Shown piece by piece: positions 21,426 through 33,084 of a DNA stretch of 64,000 nucleotides. Below the pieces are notes generated by a model, which did not search any database, was not told where the DNA came from, and saw only the letters and a list, made by a program, of their open reading frames with translations. Each line of letters opens with the position of its first letter. Positions within the stretch are counted from its first letter, which is position 1. The stretch comes from Bimuria novae-zelandiae CBS 107.79 (lineage: Eukaryota > Ascomycota > Dothideomycetes > Pleosporales > Didymosphaeriaceae): NCBI GenBank assembly GCA_010015655.1, contig ML976687.1, forward strand, positions 1-64,000, read 5' to 3'. The position numbers and the translations under genes are program-made.

Positions 21426-23014
21426 ATGTCAACGACAACAACAACCACGACGGTAACGTCCACGGGCACACGGCGGGCGTCGGCCACGCTCCGCGCGCGG
21501 CCAATGGAGCAGCCAAAGGGCGCGCTGGGTGCGATACAGACTGCAGACTACAAAGAAGTCCGGCGGCGGGAGCACCACGAGGCGGACGTGGTTATTGTTG
21601 GCGCGGGGATACTGGGGTGCGCGGCGGCCGTCGCATTCGGGAAGCAGGGGCGGAGCGTGCTGCTGCTGGAGAGGAGTCTAAAGGAGCCGGATCGTATCGT
21701 AGGGGAGCTGCTACAACCAGGCGGAGTGCGGGCATTGGAGGAGCTGGGTCTGCGAGGTATGGTGGCACAATGACACTGTACGAGACCATGAACCACTGTA
21801 TGCTAACTGCTGGCTTAGACTGCCTCGAGGATATCGATGCAATTCCCTGCTACGGCTACGAAGTGTCCTTCCACAAGGAAAATGTCCACATTCCCTACCC
21901 CGCCAATCTCGTCCCGGGCTTGACCAAGCCTGAAGGTCGCTCCTTCCACCACGGCCGCTTCATATCGAAACTGCGAGACGCCGCCAGGGCCACGCCCAAT
22001 GTCACCATCGTCGAAACTACCGTCACGGACATTGTCAAAGACTCGTACACCAACCAGACCCTGGGCGTCGAGTCGCAGACGGCGGGCAAGCCAGACTACT
22101 ACTTTGGCGCATTGACATTGGTGGCAGATGGATACGCGAGCAAGTTCCGCAAAGGACACATCCGGAAAACGCCCGAGGTGCGGAGTAAATTCTGGGGACT
22201 GGAGCTCATCGATGCGGAGCTGCCCATGCCGAACCACGGGCACGTCATTCTCAGCGACGCGCCGCCGATTCTAGTCTACCAGATCGGCACGCACGAGACG
22301 CGCATCCTCGTCGACGTGCCCGAAAACCTGCCCTCGGCGAGCGTCAAAGCGGGCGGCATAAAGAACCACCTGCTCAACGCGGCGCTCCCCGCTCTGCCGA
22401 AATCCATACAGCCATCGTTCCGGAAAGCCATCGAAACGGGCAAGCTGCGGAGCATGCCGAATTCCTTCCTGCCGCCCACGACGCAGAAAACGCCCGGCAT
22501 GATTATCCTAGGCGATGCGATGAATATGCGGCACCCGCTGACGGGCGGCGGCATGACCGTCGCCTTCAACGACGTGGTGCACATCGCGCGCCTGCTATCC
22601 CCCGAGCGCGTGCCGAATCTAGAAGACACGTCCGCCGTGTTGTCCGCCATGAGCCGCTTCCACTGGGTCCGCAAGGACTCCTCGTCCGTCATCAACATCC
22701 TCGCCATGGCGCTCTACTCGCTCTTCGCCGCCGACGACGTGTTGCTCGGCGCCCTGCGCAACGGGTGTTTCCGCTACTTTGAGCGCGGCGGCAAGTGCAT
22801 CGAGGAACCCTGCGGGCTGCTCTCGGGACTCCTTAAAAACCCGGCCGTGCTGGTGTATCACTTTTTCGCGGTCGCTTTTTACGCGATTTGGTGCCGGGCG
22901 ATGCAGGGCCCGGTTTGGCGCATTCCGTACGTGTTGTTGGTAGATAGCGTGATGATTATTTATAAGGCGTGCGTGGTTATTGGGCCGTATTTGTTGGCGG
23001 AGATGAAGGTTTAG
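21426..23014 (+). CDS. ERG1: Squalene monooxygenase (squalene epoxidase)
   Basis: Oxidises squalene to 2,3-oxidosqualene with FAD and O2 in the ER membrane, the committed step toward ergosterol and the target of allylamine antifungals. Two exons (21426-21756, 21819-23014) give 508 residues, typical of fungal ERG1. The Rossmann FAD motif ADVVIVGAGILGCAAAVAFG starts near residue 53 and ends in the ER pair of LLLER. The conserved EPDRIVGELLQPGGV follows. The DG motif appears as LVADGYASKFR, and the second FAD motif GDAMNMRHPLTGGGMTV lies near residues 341-357. Two hydrophobic C-terminal segments (VYHFFAVAFYAIW and PYVLLVDSVMIIYKACVVIG) should anchor it in the ER. There is no N-terminal membrane helix; the first 50 residues are Thr-rich. 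The intron falls at ELGLR-D, inside a conserved stretch, which confirms the splice. Confidence 0.93.
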
Positions 23015-23522
23015 TAGAGGGTAGAGCATTAGAGGCATTTTTGGCGTGTGCATAGGGAATGGGTAGAGCATTAATTGTAATATCAATATCGAAAGAAGGA
23101 GTGCATGTTGGTCTGGTGTGAGGTTAAATGTGGTACCTCAAACGCTCTTGACCGACATGCGATGAAGAATCAGCATGTGCGTAAGTGATGATCTTGGAAG
23201 CCCGTAATGACCGTCAGGGTCCCATCAGTGTGCTCTTTAGGCCAGGTACGCTCCAAAGGGTGACTATCTGATGTAGTCCTTCTGCTTGGGTAGCGTAGCG
23301 TAGGGGATACTCGCATCGTCAAGCACGAACGTCTACCACTACGCTGTGCCACCCAACGGATGTGCCGTTGGTGGCGGGGTATTCCTGTTCTCATTCATGT
23401 CCGCCAGCCGGTCCCCCGTCCCATCTTGATCCAGTCCGTCCGTTAAGGTCTCTTCGTCGACGCTTCTGAAGCTTCCCCCGAACGTCATCTCAAGGTTACA
23501 ATGTGGGTATTGTTTCCGCCGC
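23015..23522. other. Convergent intergenic region
   Basis: About 500 bp between the 3' ends of ERG1 (plus) and glyoxalase I (minus). It should carry both 3' untranslated regions; no gene or repeat was identified. Confidence 0.5.
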
Positions 23523-24204
23523 TCACGTCTCCCCCACCGCCTTCACAACCTGCGGCACAAGTTCCACCCAATAACCCTATCTTACCATTAGCACTCCACA
23601 ATCTCTCCCTCACCCCCACCCTCAACCCCCAGTAAAGAAACAGACATAAACTCACATCCGGATCCCTCACAAAAGCCAACTGCCTAAACACATGCTTATA
23701 CCCCTCGTTCACCTCCGCCTCTCCCACCCTCGGCGGCAAACCCATAGTGCTCACTTCTGCTTCACCAAGTGGTTTTATGATTTGGAAGCCGAAGGATTGC
23801 ACGCGGGATAGTGCGGCCGCCACATCCGGCACCGTAAAACCCACATGTCCAAATCCCACCCCTGCCCCCCTATCATACTCATTCCCACTCACATACTCCG
23901 TCCCCTCATCGCCCGGTATATGATAAAGCTCCAAAAGGCCTTGGGATGAGCCTAAAGAGGTGATGGACACGTCGCGCGGCCCGAGGTAGTATATCGTCCA
24001 CGGGCCGGCGTTGAAGATAAACACTGTGTGTAGCCCGAGACAGTCGTTGTAGAACTTTAGGGATTGAGTGGGGTTTTTTATGCGCAGCATGAGGTGGTTG
24101 AGGCGAAAGGAGGATGTTGAGGGTGAGGGGGGCCGGGGTGGGGGGGTGATGTGTGTGCCCGGGGGGTAGGGGGCGGAGGGGAAGTTTGGGTCGGGGGTGG
24201 GCAT
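23523..24204 (-). CDS. GLO1: Lactoylglutathione lyase (glyoxalase I)
   Basis: Converts the hemithioacetal of methylglyoxal and glutathione to S-lactoylglutathione in the cytosol. Two exons (24204-23656, 23576-23523) give 200 residues with one glyoxalase domain; yeast Glo1 has two such domains in one chain. Metal ligands are visible in order: His in LNHLMLRIKN, Glu in LLELYHI, His in FGHVGFTV and Glu in GYWVELV. The last is present only if the intron 23655-23577 is removed, which also creates the family motif DPDGYWVEL; a CTAAT branch site lies just before the acceptor. Without splicing the frame reads into a Gly-rich tail unlike the family. The start at 24204 (MPTPDPNF) is preferred. An in-frame ATG about 53 codons upstream would add an unconserved extension. 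Confidence 0.88.
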
Positions 24205-25411
24205 TGTGTGGGTGGTTAGATGGAGATGGTCGGGTGCGGTTTGGATAGAGATATTGGCTGTGCGGTTCGGATGCGGGAGTGTCGTGTGACCGGACTGTTG
24301 TGGATTATACAAAATTTCAGCATCGAGGGAAGTAAACAGAAATATGTATGTAGTGTGGTTCATTCTCTCGACGAGTCTCGGGGAACGGCATGCCCGGGTG
24401 CCGTGTTAGCTTTGTGGGGTAGATAGCGGGAGTGCGGGGCGGCAATCGACGCGCAGTGCCGGAAGAGGTATTCGCCCCCACTTCGCGCTGCCAATGTGGA
24501 CTGCGGCACGTTGTAGGTACTGTATGTACGTACTTAGTCGGCCTAGGGATGTTTATTAAACTGTCTCGGCTACGTTTAGTGATCGAGAGAAAGATGTCCT
24601 TCGGTACCGCTTCTTCAATTTGAGTCTCTGCTTGGTGCTTCCTATAGAGCGTCCATCTCGATTACTACGCTCTTCCTATTGACGTCCCGAGGTCGCTCGG
24701 AGCGCACATATGTGAGCCGGTGTGGAAGCATGGCGTTCTAGGCTCTGCGGGCGCCAAAGGGTGAAGGCAGCGATCAAGTAGACGAGAACAAAGATCAAGG
24801 ACGGCTGTTACGTCTGGCTTTTCTTTTATTGTTGCGTCTGGAACACGAAGATGGGCTATGGAAGCGGAATGAGTACATTATATACACAGTAATCATGGTG
24901 GTGAACAGCGGTTGAAGTCGAGCACTTCCCTTCATTGGGCGAGAGTAACGTCAAGCACCCCTGCACCCCCTCCAGCTATTCTACGCGTACCCCACAGCTT
25001 CCCCAGCGCCTCACAACGCGAAAACAACCCGCTCGATGCAAGCTATGCCGCTGACCGGATCGATTCCGCAGGGGCTTACCATCCAGGACTCGTGAATTCA
25101 CATATGGAGCGCATCCCATCGTTGATGAGTGGCTGCTTGCCCCAGTACCGCGGTGTGGATCAATCGACGCCCATCTTCATGCACAACGCGGAAACTTGGA
25201 CGGTGAAACGCGTGATCCTGGTGCACCGGGGTCACTGTTGCCCCGGTGTACACCGCCGGTGTTGATAAAGAGGAGGTGCGACGGCGAGAGGTGCAGTGTT
25301 TCCACCATGCGGCTTTCATCTCGTCAACCACCTGTACAACGAAACCACGGTCGACGTACCTGTCCTCTACTCCTTTCGGACAATTGATATCCAAACATCT
25401 GTACTGCGGCC
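24205..25411. other. Intergenic region, 1.2 kb, divergent promoters
   Basis: This lies between the glyoxalase I start (minus) and the alcohol dehydrogenase start (plus), so it holds both promoters. Short frames exist on both strands (up to 117 codons at 24912-25265), but none has motifs or plausible splicing. No repeats or RNA genes were recognised. Confidence 0.45.
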
Positions 25412-26700
25412 ATGACGGACACCAAAGAGCCAGTTTTCCATATCCCGAAGGTATTATCTCAGTGATTGTCTAGCATCGAAGAAAAGTTAAACATCATTCA
25501 GACGTGCAAGGCGGGTGTTGTTGTAAACGAGGGCCCTAACTTTCATGTCGAGGTTCAGGATGTGCCGGTGCCGGAAATCCGTACATTGACCCCATTTCCC
25601 CTCCACATGAAACGCAGTGTTCACTGTTGTAGAGCCAAATGAAGTCCTCATCAAGATGAATTCAACTGGTGTCTGCTTATCCGACATCCATTTCATGATG
25701 AACGACTGGGGAGTCCCTAAGATGTCCGAACTGGGAACTCGATGCGCAGGACACGAAGGCGCAGGCGTGATCGTGAAAGTCGGCTCGAATGTGAAGACGT
25801 TGAAGCCTGGCATGAGGGCCGGTATAAAGGTATCTACTCATACTCACCTCTTGGGCAACTTCTTTCGACGTGTGCTGACGCACTTGATAGCCTGTCATAG
25901 ATACCTGCGGCACGTGCGAGCTCTGCCGCACTGACAAAGAAAGCTACTGCGCAAACGCCGTCGTGACAGGTCTCATGGCCGACGGCTCCTTCAAGCAATA
26001 CGTTGCCTCTCCAGAACGCTATACCACCGTCATCCCTGACGGCGTATCCGACTACATTGCTGGTCCCATTATGTGCTCGGCCTCTACGATCTATACATCG
26101 ATTAAGGAATCCGGTCTACAACCAGGCGACTGGGCAGTCTTCCCGGGTGCGGGCGGTGGCGTCGGCATGCAAGGCCTACAGCTCGCCAAGGCCATGGGAA
26201 TCCGACCGGTCGCGATCGACACGGGTGCGGAGAAGAAGAAGCTCTGCATGGAGAACGGAGCGGAGCATTTCATCGACTTCAAGGAGGTAAGCGATGTGGC
26301 CGAGGAGATCGTCAAGATCTGCGACGGCATCGGTGCGCATGCCGTGTTCGTGACGGCTGTGCAGGCGTACCCGCAGTCCGTCACTTACCTAGGCGGAAGG
26401 ATAGGAGGCAAGGTCATGTGCGTCGGGCTTCCTCCAGCTGGCAAACATCATATCGACCTGGACCCGCTTCACATGTGCTTCAAGAAGCACTCGATTCAGG
26501 GGACGCTGGTCAGCCCTATGTGCGACGTGGACAAGACGCTGCAATTTGCGCAGAGGGGTTTGCTGAAGCCGATTTGCACCGTGTATCCGTTGAGCCAGTT
26601 CAACGAGGTGGTGCAGAAGCTGAAGAATGGACAGATTGCAGGGAGGGCGGTGATAGACTTTAATACACCCTCCGAGGTTGGTGGCCGATCTAAGTTGTAA
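25412..26700 (+). CDS. Zinc-containing alcohol dehydrogenase
   Basis: A medium-chain NAD(P)-dependent dehydrogenase, most like fungal ethanol-type ADHs, interconverting primary alcohols and aldehydes in the cytosol. Four exons (25412-25450, 25502-25580, 25633-25829, 25891-26700) give 374 residues. The catalytic zinc cysteine is in GVCLSDIHF, with GHEGAG supplying the histidine. The structural-zinc lobe DTCGTCELCRTDKESYC has all four cysteines and is split from the preceding exon by the third intron. The cofactor site is GAGGGVGMQGLQLAKAMG. All introns are 50-61 bp with consensus ends, and each junction restores conserved text (for example PVPEI-QPNEVLIKM). The exact substrate cannot be told from sequence. 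The C-terminal tail TPSEVGGRSKL ends in SKL, a possible peroxisomal targeting signal. Confidence 0.9.
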
Positions 26701-27163
26701 AAATTACTCTAGGATCCGTTCACCCTTGCCGAAAGATCGGCCACCATGCACGCGGACTTCCTGGAGGGGGTTCTGAGTAGAAGTGGAACGATGCTGCGTT
26801 GGCGTTCGATCGACCTATGTAGAAGTTTGTTCAATTTTTCGAAAGCTTCGAAAGCGATGGTCGAACTCTGGAAATAGTGATTTCGTATGGGCCATTCTTC
26901 TGAGAAGGATGAGCGGGTGGGGCGGACGCAGGGACCATGTAAACAAGGGAAGTGGTGAATGGACCGCGCGCGGATGAGTGGCGAGTGAACCATGTTCGAC
27001 GACGACTTTTTCGATTGCCGAATCGGATAGTTTGAGATTATGTGCACGGATCCTCCGACTTCCGACTGGAACGTCTGGAGCTTCCGATAAGCACAACCAC
27101 AATTTATAGCATGCGCGCATAGGAACATGACCCTCCAGCCCATGATATCGATACAGTCAGGGC
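26701..27163. other. Intergenic region
   Basis: About 460 bp between the alcohol dehydrogenase stop and the chloride channel start, holding the promoter of the latter. A 214-codon minus-strand frame (26709-27353) overlaps the channel's first exon and has no family features; I treat it as chance. Confidence 0.5.
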
Positions 27164-30053
27164 ATGTCCAGCTCGTCGTCAAGCCAGTCCGCCCATGGAC
27201 AGGCCGAAGCGTCCTCCAGCCGAACCTCAGCGAACCGGCAACCGACCATCGAAGATGAGCTGAGCGAAGAGGACGGCCTCTTGGACGAGGACCCGCTAGG
27301 GAATTCACTACCTGAACAGTAGGAATACTCATTGATTGTTTCATTTCCCGCAAGACGTTAATGTTGGCAGGCTGTCGTTTAAACGCAAGCAGAAAGCCAC
27401 CGTGGCGTCCACCTTCGGCCTCTCGCGCTTCCTATCCTCTCCCATCGGCGCAGCCAAAGACCGCGCGTCGCCGCTTCCACGAGGCCCGCAATCCCGAGCG
27501 CAGCAGCTCCGATCGAACGCCCATGCGGATGACTCCACGGAGCTCATCCTGAACTATCTCGACCAGCCCGCCGACGCTGGCGCGCAGCTCCACGACACCA
27601 AAGATGCAAATGGCCTAGACTGGTATGTCGAAGGGCCCGGTCGTCGGGTGGGCTACGACGATCTCACAGCCATCGACTGGATTTTTGAGTACGCGAAGGA
27701 GCGGCAGCGGCTGCGCTATTTGTATTCCAGCGCGTCGGGAGTATTGGGATACATCAAGCAGATTGCCGACGCGAGCCAGATATGGCTTATCCTGATCGCG
27801 GCTGGCGTGCTCAGTGGCGGCATCGCGGCATTCATCGATGTCGTGAGCGACTGGTTGGGCGACCTGAAGCAGGGATATTGCAGCAATGTCGACGGAGACG
27901 GGAGGTTCTACTTGAACAAAGGATTTTGCTGCTGGGGATACAGCGAGTACGCAAAATGCAGTGATTGGCATCCGTGGAGTAAAGCCTTGGGAATCAATTC
28001 CGTGGGAGGCGGGTGGATTGTGGAGTACATCTTCTTCGTCTTGTTTTCGGTGAGTTGGGTACCTGCATGTGAGTGTCTGACGAAGCTGATGGTGGCAGAT
28101 ACTCTTTGCGGCATGCGCCAGCCTTCTTGTGCGCGAGTTCTCGACTTATGCGAAACACAGCGGTATTGCAGAGATCAAGACGGTGTTGGGTGGCTTTGTG
28201 ATAAGGCGTTTTATGGGCGTTTGGACCTTGATTGTCAAGACGTTGGGCCTGGTGAGTAGTCTTTCACTGTCTGGAAGATTGTCATTGACCATCGCAGTGC
28301 GTCGCAGTTGCATCTGGGCTATGGTTGGGTAAAGAAGGGCCATTGGTGCATGTCGCATGTTGTTCGGCGAACTTGTTCATGAAGCTTTTTCCCAGTATAA
28401 ATCACAATGAAGGTAAGGCAATTTCACCATTGCTGGAACTAGGCTAACAAATTCGCAGCACGAAAACGAGAAGTCCTTTCCGCAGCCGCTGCAGCCGGTA
28501 TTTCCGTTGCGTTTGGCTCGCCCATAGGCGGAGTGCTGTTCAGTCTCGAACAACTTTCCTATTACTTCCCCGACAAAACCATGTGGCAGAGCTTTGTCTG
28601 CGCCATGGTCGCGGCAGTCACCCTGCAAGCGTTCAATCCTTTCCGGACCGGCAAACTCGTCATGTACCAAGTTACCTACCACAGCGGGTGGCACGACTTC
28701 GAGCTCGTTCCCTTCGCCTTCCTTGGAATTCTTGGCGGCTTGTACGGAGGTCTCTTCATCAAGCTCAACATGCGTGTTGCCGAATGGCGGAAGCATCGAA
28801 CGCATCTTAAAGGTCCAGTCACCGAGGTGGTCATTGTCGCCTTCGTGACGGCAATGATCAACTACCCCATCAAGTTCATGCGAGCGCAGGCTTCAGAGCT
28901 GGTCTACTTCCTCTTTGCCGAGTGTGTAGATCTGACCGACGATACGCTAGGCCTCTGCAAAGCTGGCAAAGCCAACACCGGTGTCGTTGCCCTTCTTCTC
29001 ATCTCCGCTGGTCTGGGCATCATTCTTGCGAGCTTCACATTCGGCCTCCAAATCCCTGCGGGCATCATCCTCCCCTCGATGGCCATCGGCGGTCTCTACG
29101 GCCGCGCGGTAGGCCTTACTCTGGAACAACTCCAACAAGCCTGGCCGAGTCTTTTCATTTTCGGCTCTTGCGAACCTGACGTACCGTGCGTGACGCCCGG
29201 CACGTATGCTATTATCGGCGCCGCGTCTGCCCTCGGCGGTACAACACGTATGACGGTATCTATCGTTGTGATTATGTTCGAGCTCACCGGAGCCTTGACC
29301 TATGTCCTCCCTATCATGATTGCCGTCATGATCAGCAAATGGGTCGGCGACGCGATATCCCCGCGAAGCATCTACGAGTCCTGGATACACTTCAACGGAT
29401 ACCCGTTCTTAGACAACCGCGATGAGAATAGCGCCTCTATCCCTGACGTCCCTGCCGCGCAGGTAATGACCCGTATCGACGATATCGTTGCCATCACGGC
29501 TACAGGCCACACAATCGCAAGTCTGCGCCAACTGCTGTCGCAACACCGCTTCCGCGGCTTCCCCGTCATAGATAGTACCCGCGACGCATTGCTACTAGGC
29601 TATATATCCCGCACCGAACTCGCCTTCGCGTTGTCTACCGCGCTCTCCACCCCTCGGGACCTCTCCCCTGAAACAGAAACCTACTTCTCGCACCAGCCCC
29701 TTAGCGACCCTAACCAAAGCCTCGATCTGCGACCCTGGATGGACCAGACGCCCATCACGCTGAACGCACGAGCTTCGTTTCACCTCACAGTGAGCATGTT
29801 CATGAAGCTAGGCTTGAGATATATTATCTTTACGGAGAAGGGTGGGCTGAGGGGCTTGTTGACGAAGAAGGATATCTGGTTTGTGCTGGATGGTGTGGAT
29901 GGGGATGACGAGGAGGGGATGGAGGGTGGTGGTGGGAGGGGTGTGGGGAGGATGCAGCCGGAAGGGGAGGACAGTGAGGGGAGGGGGTTGTTGGCGGAGG
30001 AGGAGGAGGAGGATGAGAGGGGTGGGTTGGGAGGGAGGGAGGCGATTAGGTGA
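27164..30053 (+). CDS. CLC-family voltage-gated chloride channel/transporter with CBS domains (Gef1-like)
   Basis: A multi-pass chloride channel or Cl-/H+ exchanger, expected in Golgi, endosome or vacuole membranes, where it supports acidification and ion homeostasis. Five exons (27164-27318, 27371-28049, 28099-28251, 28298-28412, 28459-30053) give 898 residues. The anion-pathway signatures are present: SGIAEIKT (about residue 299, replacing GSGIPE), [10 protein letters not shown] (about 340, with the gating glutamate), and [22 protein letters not shown] starting around 560. The first is near the Gef1 version. Two cytoplasmic CBS domains follow (about 700-760 and 790-855). The extreme C-terminus is a Gly/Glu run ([15 protein letters not shown] and [11 protein letters not shown]), probably disordered. 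Each of the four introns is 46-52 bp and joins conserved segments. The first intron was chosen because it removes an in-frame TAG and reaches SFKRKQ. Confidence 0.9.
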
Positions 30054-30839
30054 TGTAGGGTTGAGTTGTTTTGAATTGAAAGGTCTTTGCTTGAATAGGG
30101 CATTTAGTGTGAGGTCATTGTTGATGGAGAAGTCCAACGAGCGAAGCGAAGTACGTGAAGCTGGGGAATCTGAGCGTCGTGGAAAGTTACGCGCTCCGGT
30201 GTTCACGGGCGCACAGAGAGTACGTGGCGGAGGGGTTGCCCAGGTGCTCATATGCAGGCTGTCTAGGCAGCTGCAAAATATCTACAGGTAAGTTTAGCCG
30301 TATCTGCGCCGAACGACAAGCTTTCTTTTAGTGTGCTCAGGGCAGATTTTGTGAGCTTGATAGAGCCGCCGAATGCGGTCCACGGGTGGAACCGGGCCGA
30401 GGTTCGCTAGACGAATTTAGAAACACGTAAAAACGCCCCACCACCATTGTTTAACGTGCATGGAACAACGGGTATCTGGCGAACAGCCAATCAGCATCTA
30501 GAACGACGAAGAGGCAACTGGGCTTAGAGCGGGGAGGCAGTGCACGTCAGGTCACCTGCTATCAAGCTCTGCTCTCATGTCTCGACCCGCCTCTCACTTA
30601 CTTCTTCAGCCTTGCACCTTCAACTACACCCATTGCTGCTGCCTATCGCTTGAAGTAATATGCGAGAAAGAGCAAGAACTTCATTTATTCGACTAGGCTG
30701 GGACGATAAACATTGAAGCGGAACCATACGATGCACTGGGCCATACACAAACCTGCACGCCGAAGCTTGAACCGCAGACGGAGCGTTGAGGAAGAGTGAC
30801 AGCACTTGCTCAAGCAGTCAATTCTCAAAAATCAGCGCC
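30054..30839. other. Intergenic region
   Basis: About 790 bp between the chloride channel and the lipase. It should hold the channel's 3' end and the lipase promoter. No gene-like frame was supported. Confidence 0.5.
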
Positions 30840-32726
30840 ATGCCGCTGGGGTTCTCTAGCCGGGAGCGAAAGCAGGAGAAGCTTCCAAAGCCTGCTATTG
30901 CGCAGGCATACCATCCAGCCCAAGGGGCTCAGAATTCGCAGTCAACGGTGTATGTGCATCCGAGCTATGCGGCCCCAACCCCCGATCCGCAACCCCATGG
31001 ATATCCAGGAAGCCCACCGCAGCAATTCGCTTGCTCCGTGAGCCCTCCTCCCTTTGGTGGCTATGCCTCGCCACCACCGCAACACCACCCGGTGTACGGA
31101 GCAATGCCTCAACCATCTCAACAATACGACCAATATTACGCTAATTTGCCACCTTATCAGCAGTCGCAGCCCTACTATGATCAGTCTACAGCCAGCTTTG
31201 CTGCAATGTCTCCTCCGCCGAAGCATGGTCTGATGAACCGAGCTGGACGACTGGCTTCACAGTCTTACCAGGACCTCACAGCCCAAGTCTCTTCGAGCGC
31301 ACAAAAAAGCGTGGATCTCGCCAATAAGGGCGTTGCAGTCACCATGACGACTTTTGTTGAGAGACCCACTACACTCGTCACCAAAAAGAGCGTGCAAATG
31401 ATCAACCAGAGTGCTGCACTTTGCGATCGGCTTAGCTCAAAGCTGGATGCAGTTATCACTAGTATTGATGAAGGCATATTTAGCGGCAAAGAACAAGATC
31501 TCATGGTTGAGAATGATGATACGCCGTATGCGTCTGCATCTACGCTGCAGCCTAGTATTGCACTCGAGCGATCAGCAGCAGCGGCGGTATACCCTAGCCA
31601 AAAGAACGCGAAAAGCTCGAACATGTTTTCGAAGGTCTGGCTATACTCCAACTCACGCCTTCCGCCGCATCTCCCACCCTTCAAAGTCTACATGCCGACG
31701 TATCCACTCTTATGTCTGGCCGCAAACTACTCCGAACGGGTCTACGCCCCTACTGCGCTCCCGAACACAGAGTCCGAGACGCATGTCCCTGCGGACTGGC
31801 GCTCTGGAACGAAAGCGATGGTACTAAAATCTTTACCACGCGATGATATGAATACGGTGATATTTGCCATCCGCGGGTCACAGACCTTCATGGACTGGGC
31901 AGTGAATTACAAGTCCGCGCCTTCAAGCCCTGAAGGCTTTCTAGACGACCCGGGAAATCTGTGCCATGCAGGTTTCCTTTATGTCGCAAGGAAGATGATA
32001 GCACCTGTAGCAGAACATTTGCGCGTGCTACTACAGGACAACCCAACACGATCTAATTGCAGCCTACTCATCACAGGACACTCCGCTGGCGGTGCAGTAG
32101 CAGCTTTGCTCTACGCACATATGATGAGTACGCAAGTTCGGTCCGAACTCAGTCACCTCACCGGCTTCTTCAAGCGCGTGCATTGTATCACGTTCGGCGC
32201 TCCACCTATCACCCTCTTACCATTGAAGCCCAGCCAGGACAAGCGACACCGAAAGAGCCTCTTCTACAGTTTCATCAACGAAGGCGACCCGGTACCGCGT
32301 GCAGATAAAGCAGTCGTGAAAAGCCTCCTCAAGCTCTGGTCCAGCCCTCCACCTAGCAAATCATGTACCTCGAGCCTGACGTCCATGTCCAAGCTCAACC
32401 TGACTTCAAACAATCTGGCGAAGCCGGATAAATCACGAAAATATGTCAAACCATCGAAAGCGTCCTTGCCAGCCTCGTCTTTAGGCTCTAGCACTGTTTC
32501 GTCCCCGCCGTGGCCCGTGGTGCCGTGCACGCTGAGCAACGCGGGGCGATTAATCGTGCTCAGGCAGAAGCTGGAGAGCACGCAAGAGGAAGACATTGAA
32601 GCTGTGACTGTGGAGGACGAGATGTTGAGGAAGGTTGTCTATGGCGATCCAGTGAAGCATCAGATGAGCATGTATAAGCGGAGGGTGGAGCTGATTGCTA
32701 CCAAAGCGGTCACTGCGACCGACTAA
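30840..32726 (+). CDS. Class 3 lipase-domain protein with a Pro/Gln-rich N-terminus
   Basis: A single uninterrupted frame of 628 residues. Residues 1-120 are Pro, Gln and Tyr-rich (repeated QPHGYPGSPPQQ/PPPQHHPV-like text) and probably disordered. The alpha/beta-hydrolase lipase fold spans about 270-560. The nucleophile elbow is ITGHSAGGAVAALLY (serine near residue 413). Upstream, FAIRGSQTFMDWAVN holds the oxyanion region. The acid is probably the Asp in NEGDPVPRADK, and the histidine lies late, near VKHQMSMYKRRVEL. There is no signal peptide, so an intracellular role on neutral lipid or phospholipid is more likely than secretion. The start at 30840 was chosen over an in-frame start 18 codons upstream because MPLGFSSRERK reads like a normal N-terminus. 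Confidence 0.85.
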   Translation: MPLGFSSRERKQEKLPKPAIAQAYHPAQGAQNSQSTVYVHPSYAAPTPDPQPHGYPGSPPQQFACSVSPPPFGGYASPPPQHHPVYGAMPQPSQQYDQYYANLPPYQQSQPYYDQSTASFAAMSPPPKHGLMNRAGRLASQSYQDLTAQVSSSAQKSVDLANKGVAVTMTTFVERPTTLVTKKSVQMINQSAALCDRLSSKLDAVITSIDEGIFSGKEQDLMVENDDTPYASASTLQPSIALERSAAAAVYPSQKNAKSSNMFSKVWLYSNSRLPPHLPPFKVYMPTYPLLCLAANYSERVYAPTALPNTESETHVPADWRSGTKAMVLKSLPRDDMNTVIFAIRGSQTFMDWAVNYKSAPSSPEGFLDDPGNLCHAGFLYVARKMIAPVAEHLRVLLQDNPTRSNCSLLITGHSAGGAVAALLYAHMMSTQVRSELSHLTGFFKRVHCITFGAPPITLLPLKPSQDKRHRKSLFYSFINEGDPVPRADKAVVKSLLKLWSSPPPSKSCTSSLTSMSKLNLTSNNLAKPDKSRKYVKPSKASLPASSLGSSTVSSPPWPVVPCTLSNAGRLIVLRQKLESTQEEDIEAVTVEDEMLRKVVYGDPVKHQMSMYKRRVELIATKAVTATD

Positions 32727-33084
32727 TGAGTCTGGTTGTTGGCGGTGTAGATACCATTGGGGATACTGATCGGTATACTGATTTAAGATATTTGGGTTTA
32801 TTTGAGACGGATATATAGTTCACCTTCCTCTCTAAGCGCTTGGGTAGCGTCGCTTCCAACGCCGCCCACGTGATTGCGCACAGGCCGCTGTGCAACATCG
32901 TCCGCACTTTCTGTGCCGCGAGCTCATCAAAACCTCATTTCCAGACACTTCTTCATTGCTGCGGCATGTTTGTGCACCGTTTTGATGCTCCTTTCAGCTC
33001 TTCATTGTTGATTGTTTGGTTTAAAGAGGATTGACCCCCTTTGGCTGCGTCTGCACACGGACGGACGCGTCTGCGCGTAGTACT
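32727..33084. other. Lipase 3' flank
   Basis: About 360 bp with ordinary composition between the lipase stop and the palindromic element. It should contain the lipase 3' untranslated region and nothing else that I can support. Confidence 0.5.

Noticed and set aside
25098..25394. A 98-codon minus-strand frame in the glyoxalase/ADH interval
   Set aside because: It has overlapping frames of similar length on the other strand, no motif and no plausible promoter arrangement.
26709..27353. A 214-codon minus-strand frame upstream of the chloride channel
   Set aside because: It overlaps the channel's first exon and intron, and has no motifs or protein-like pattern.
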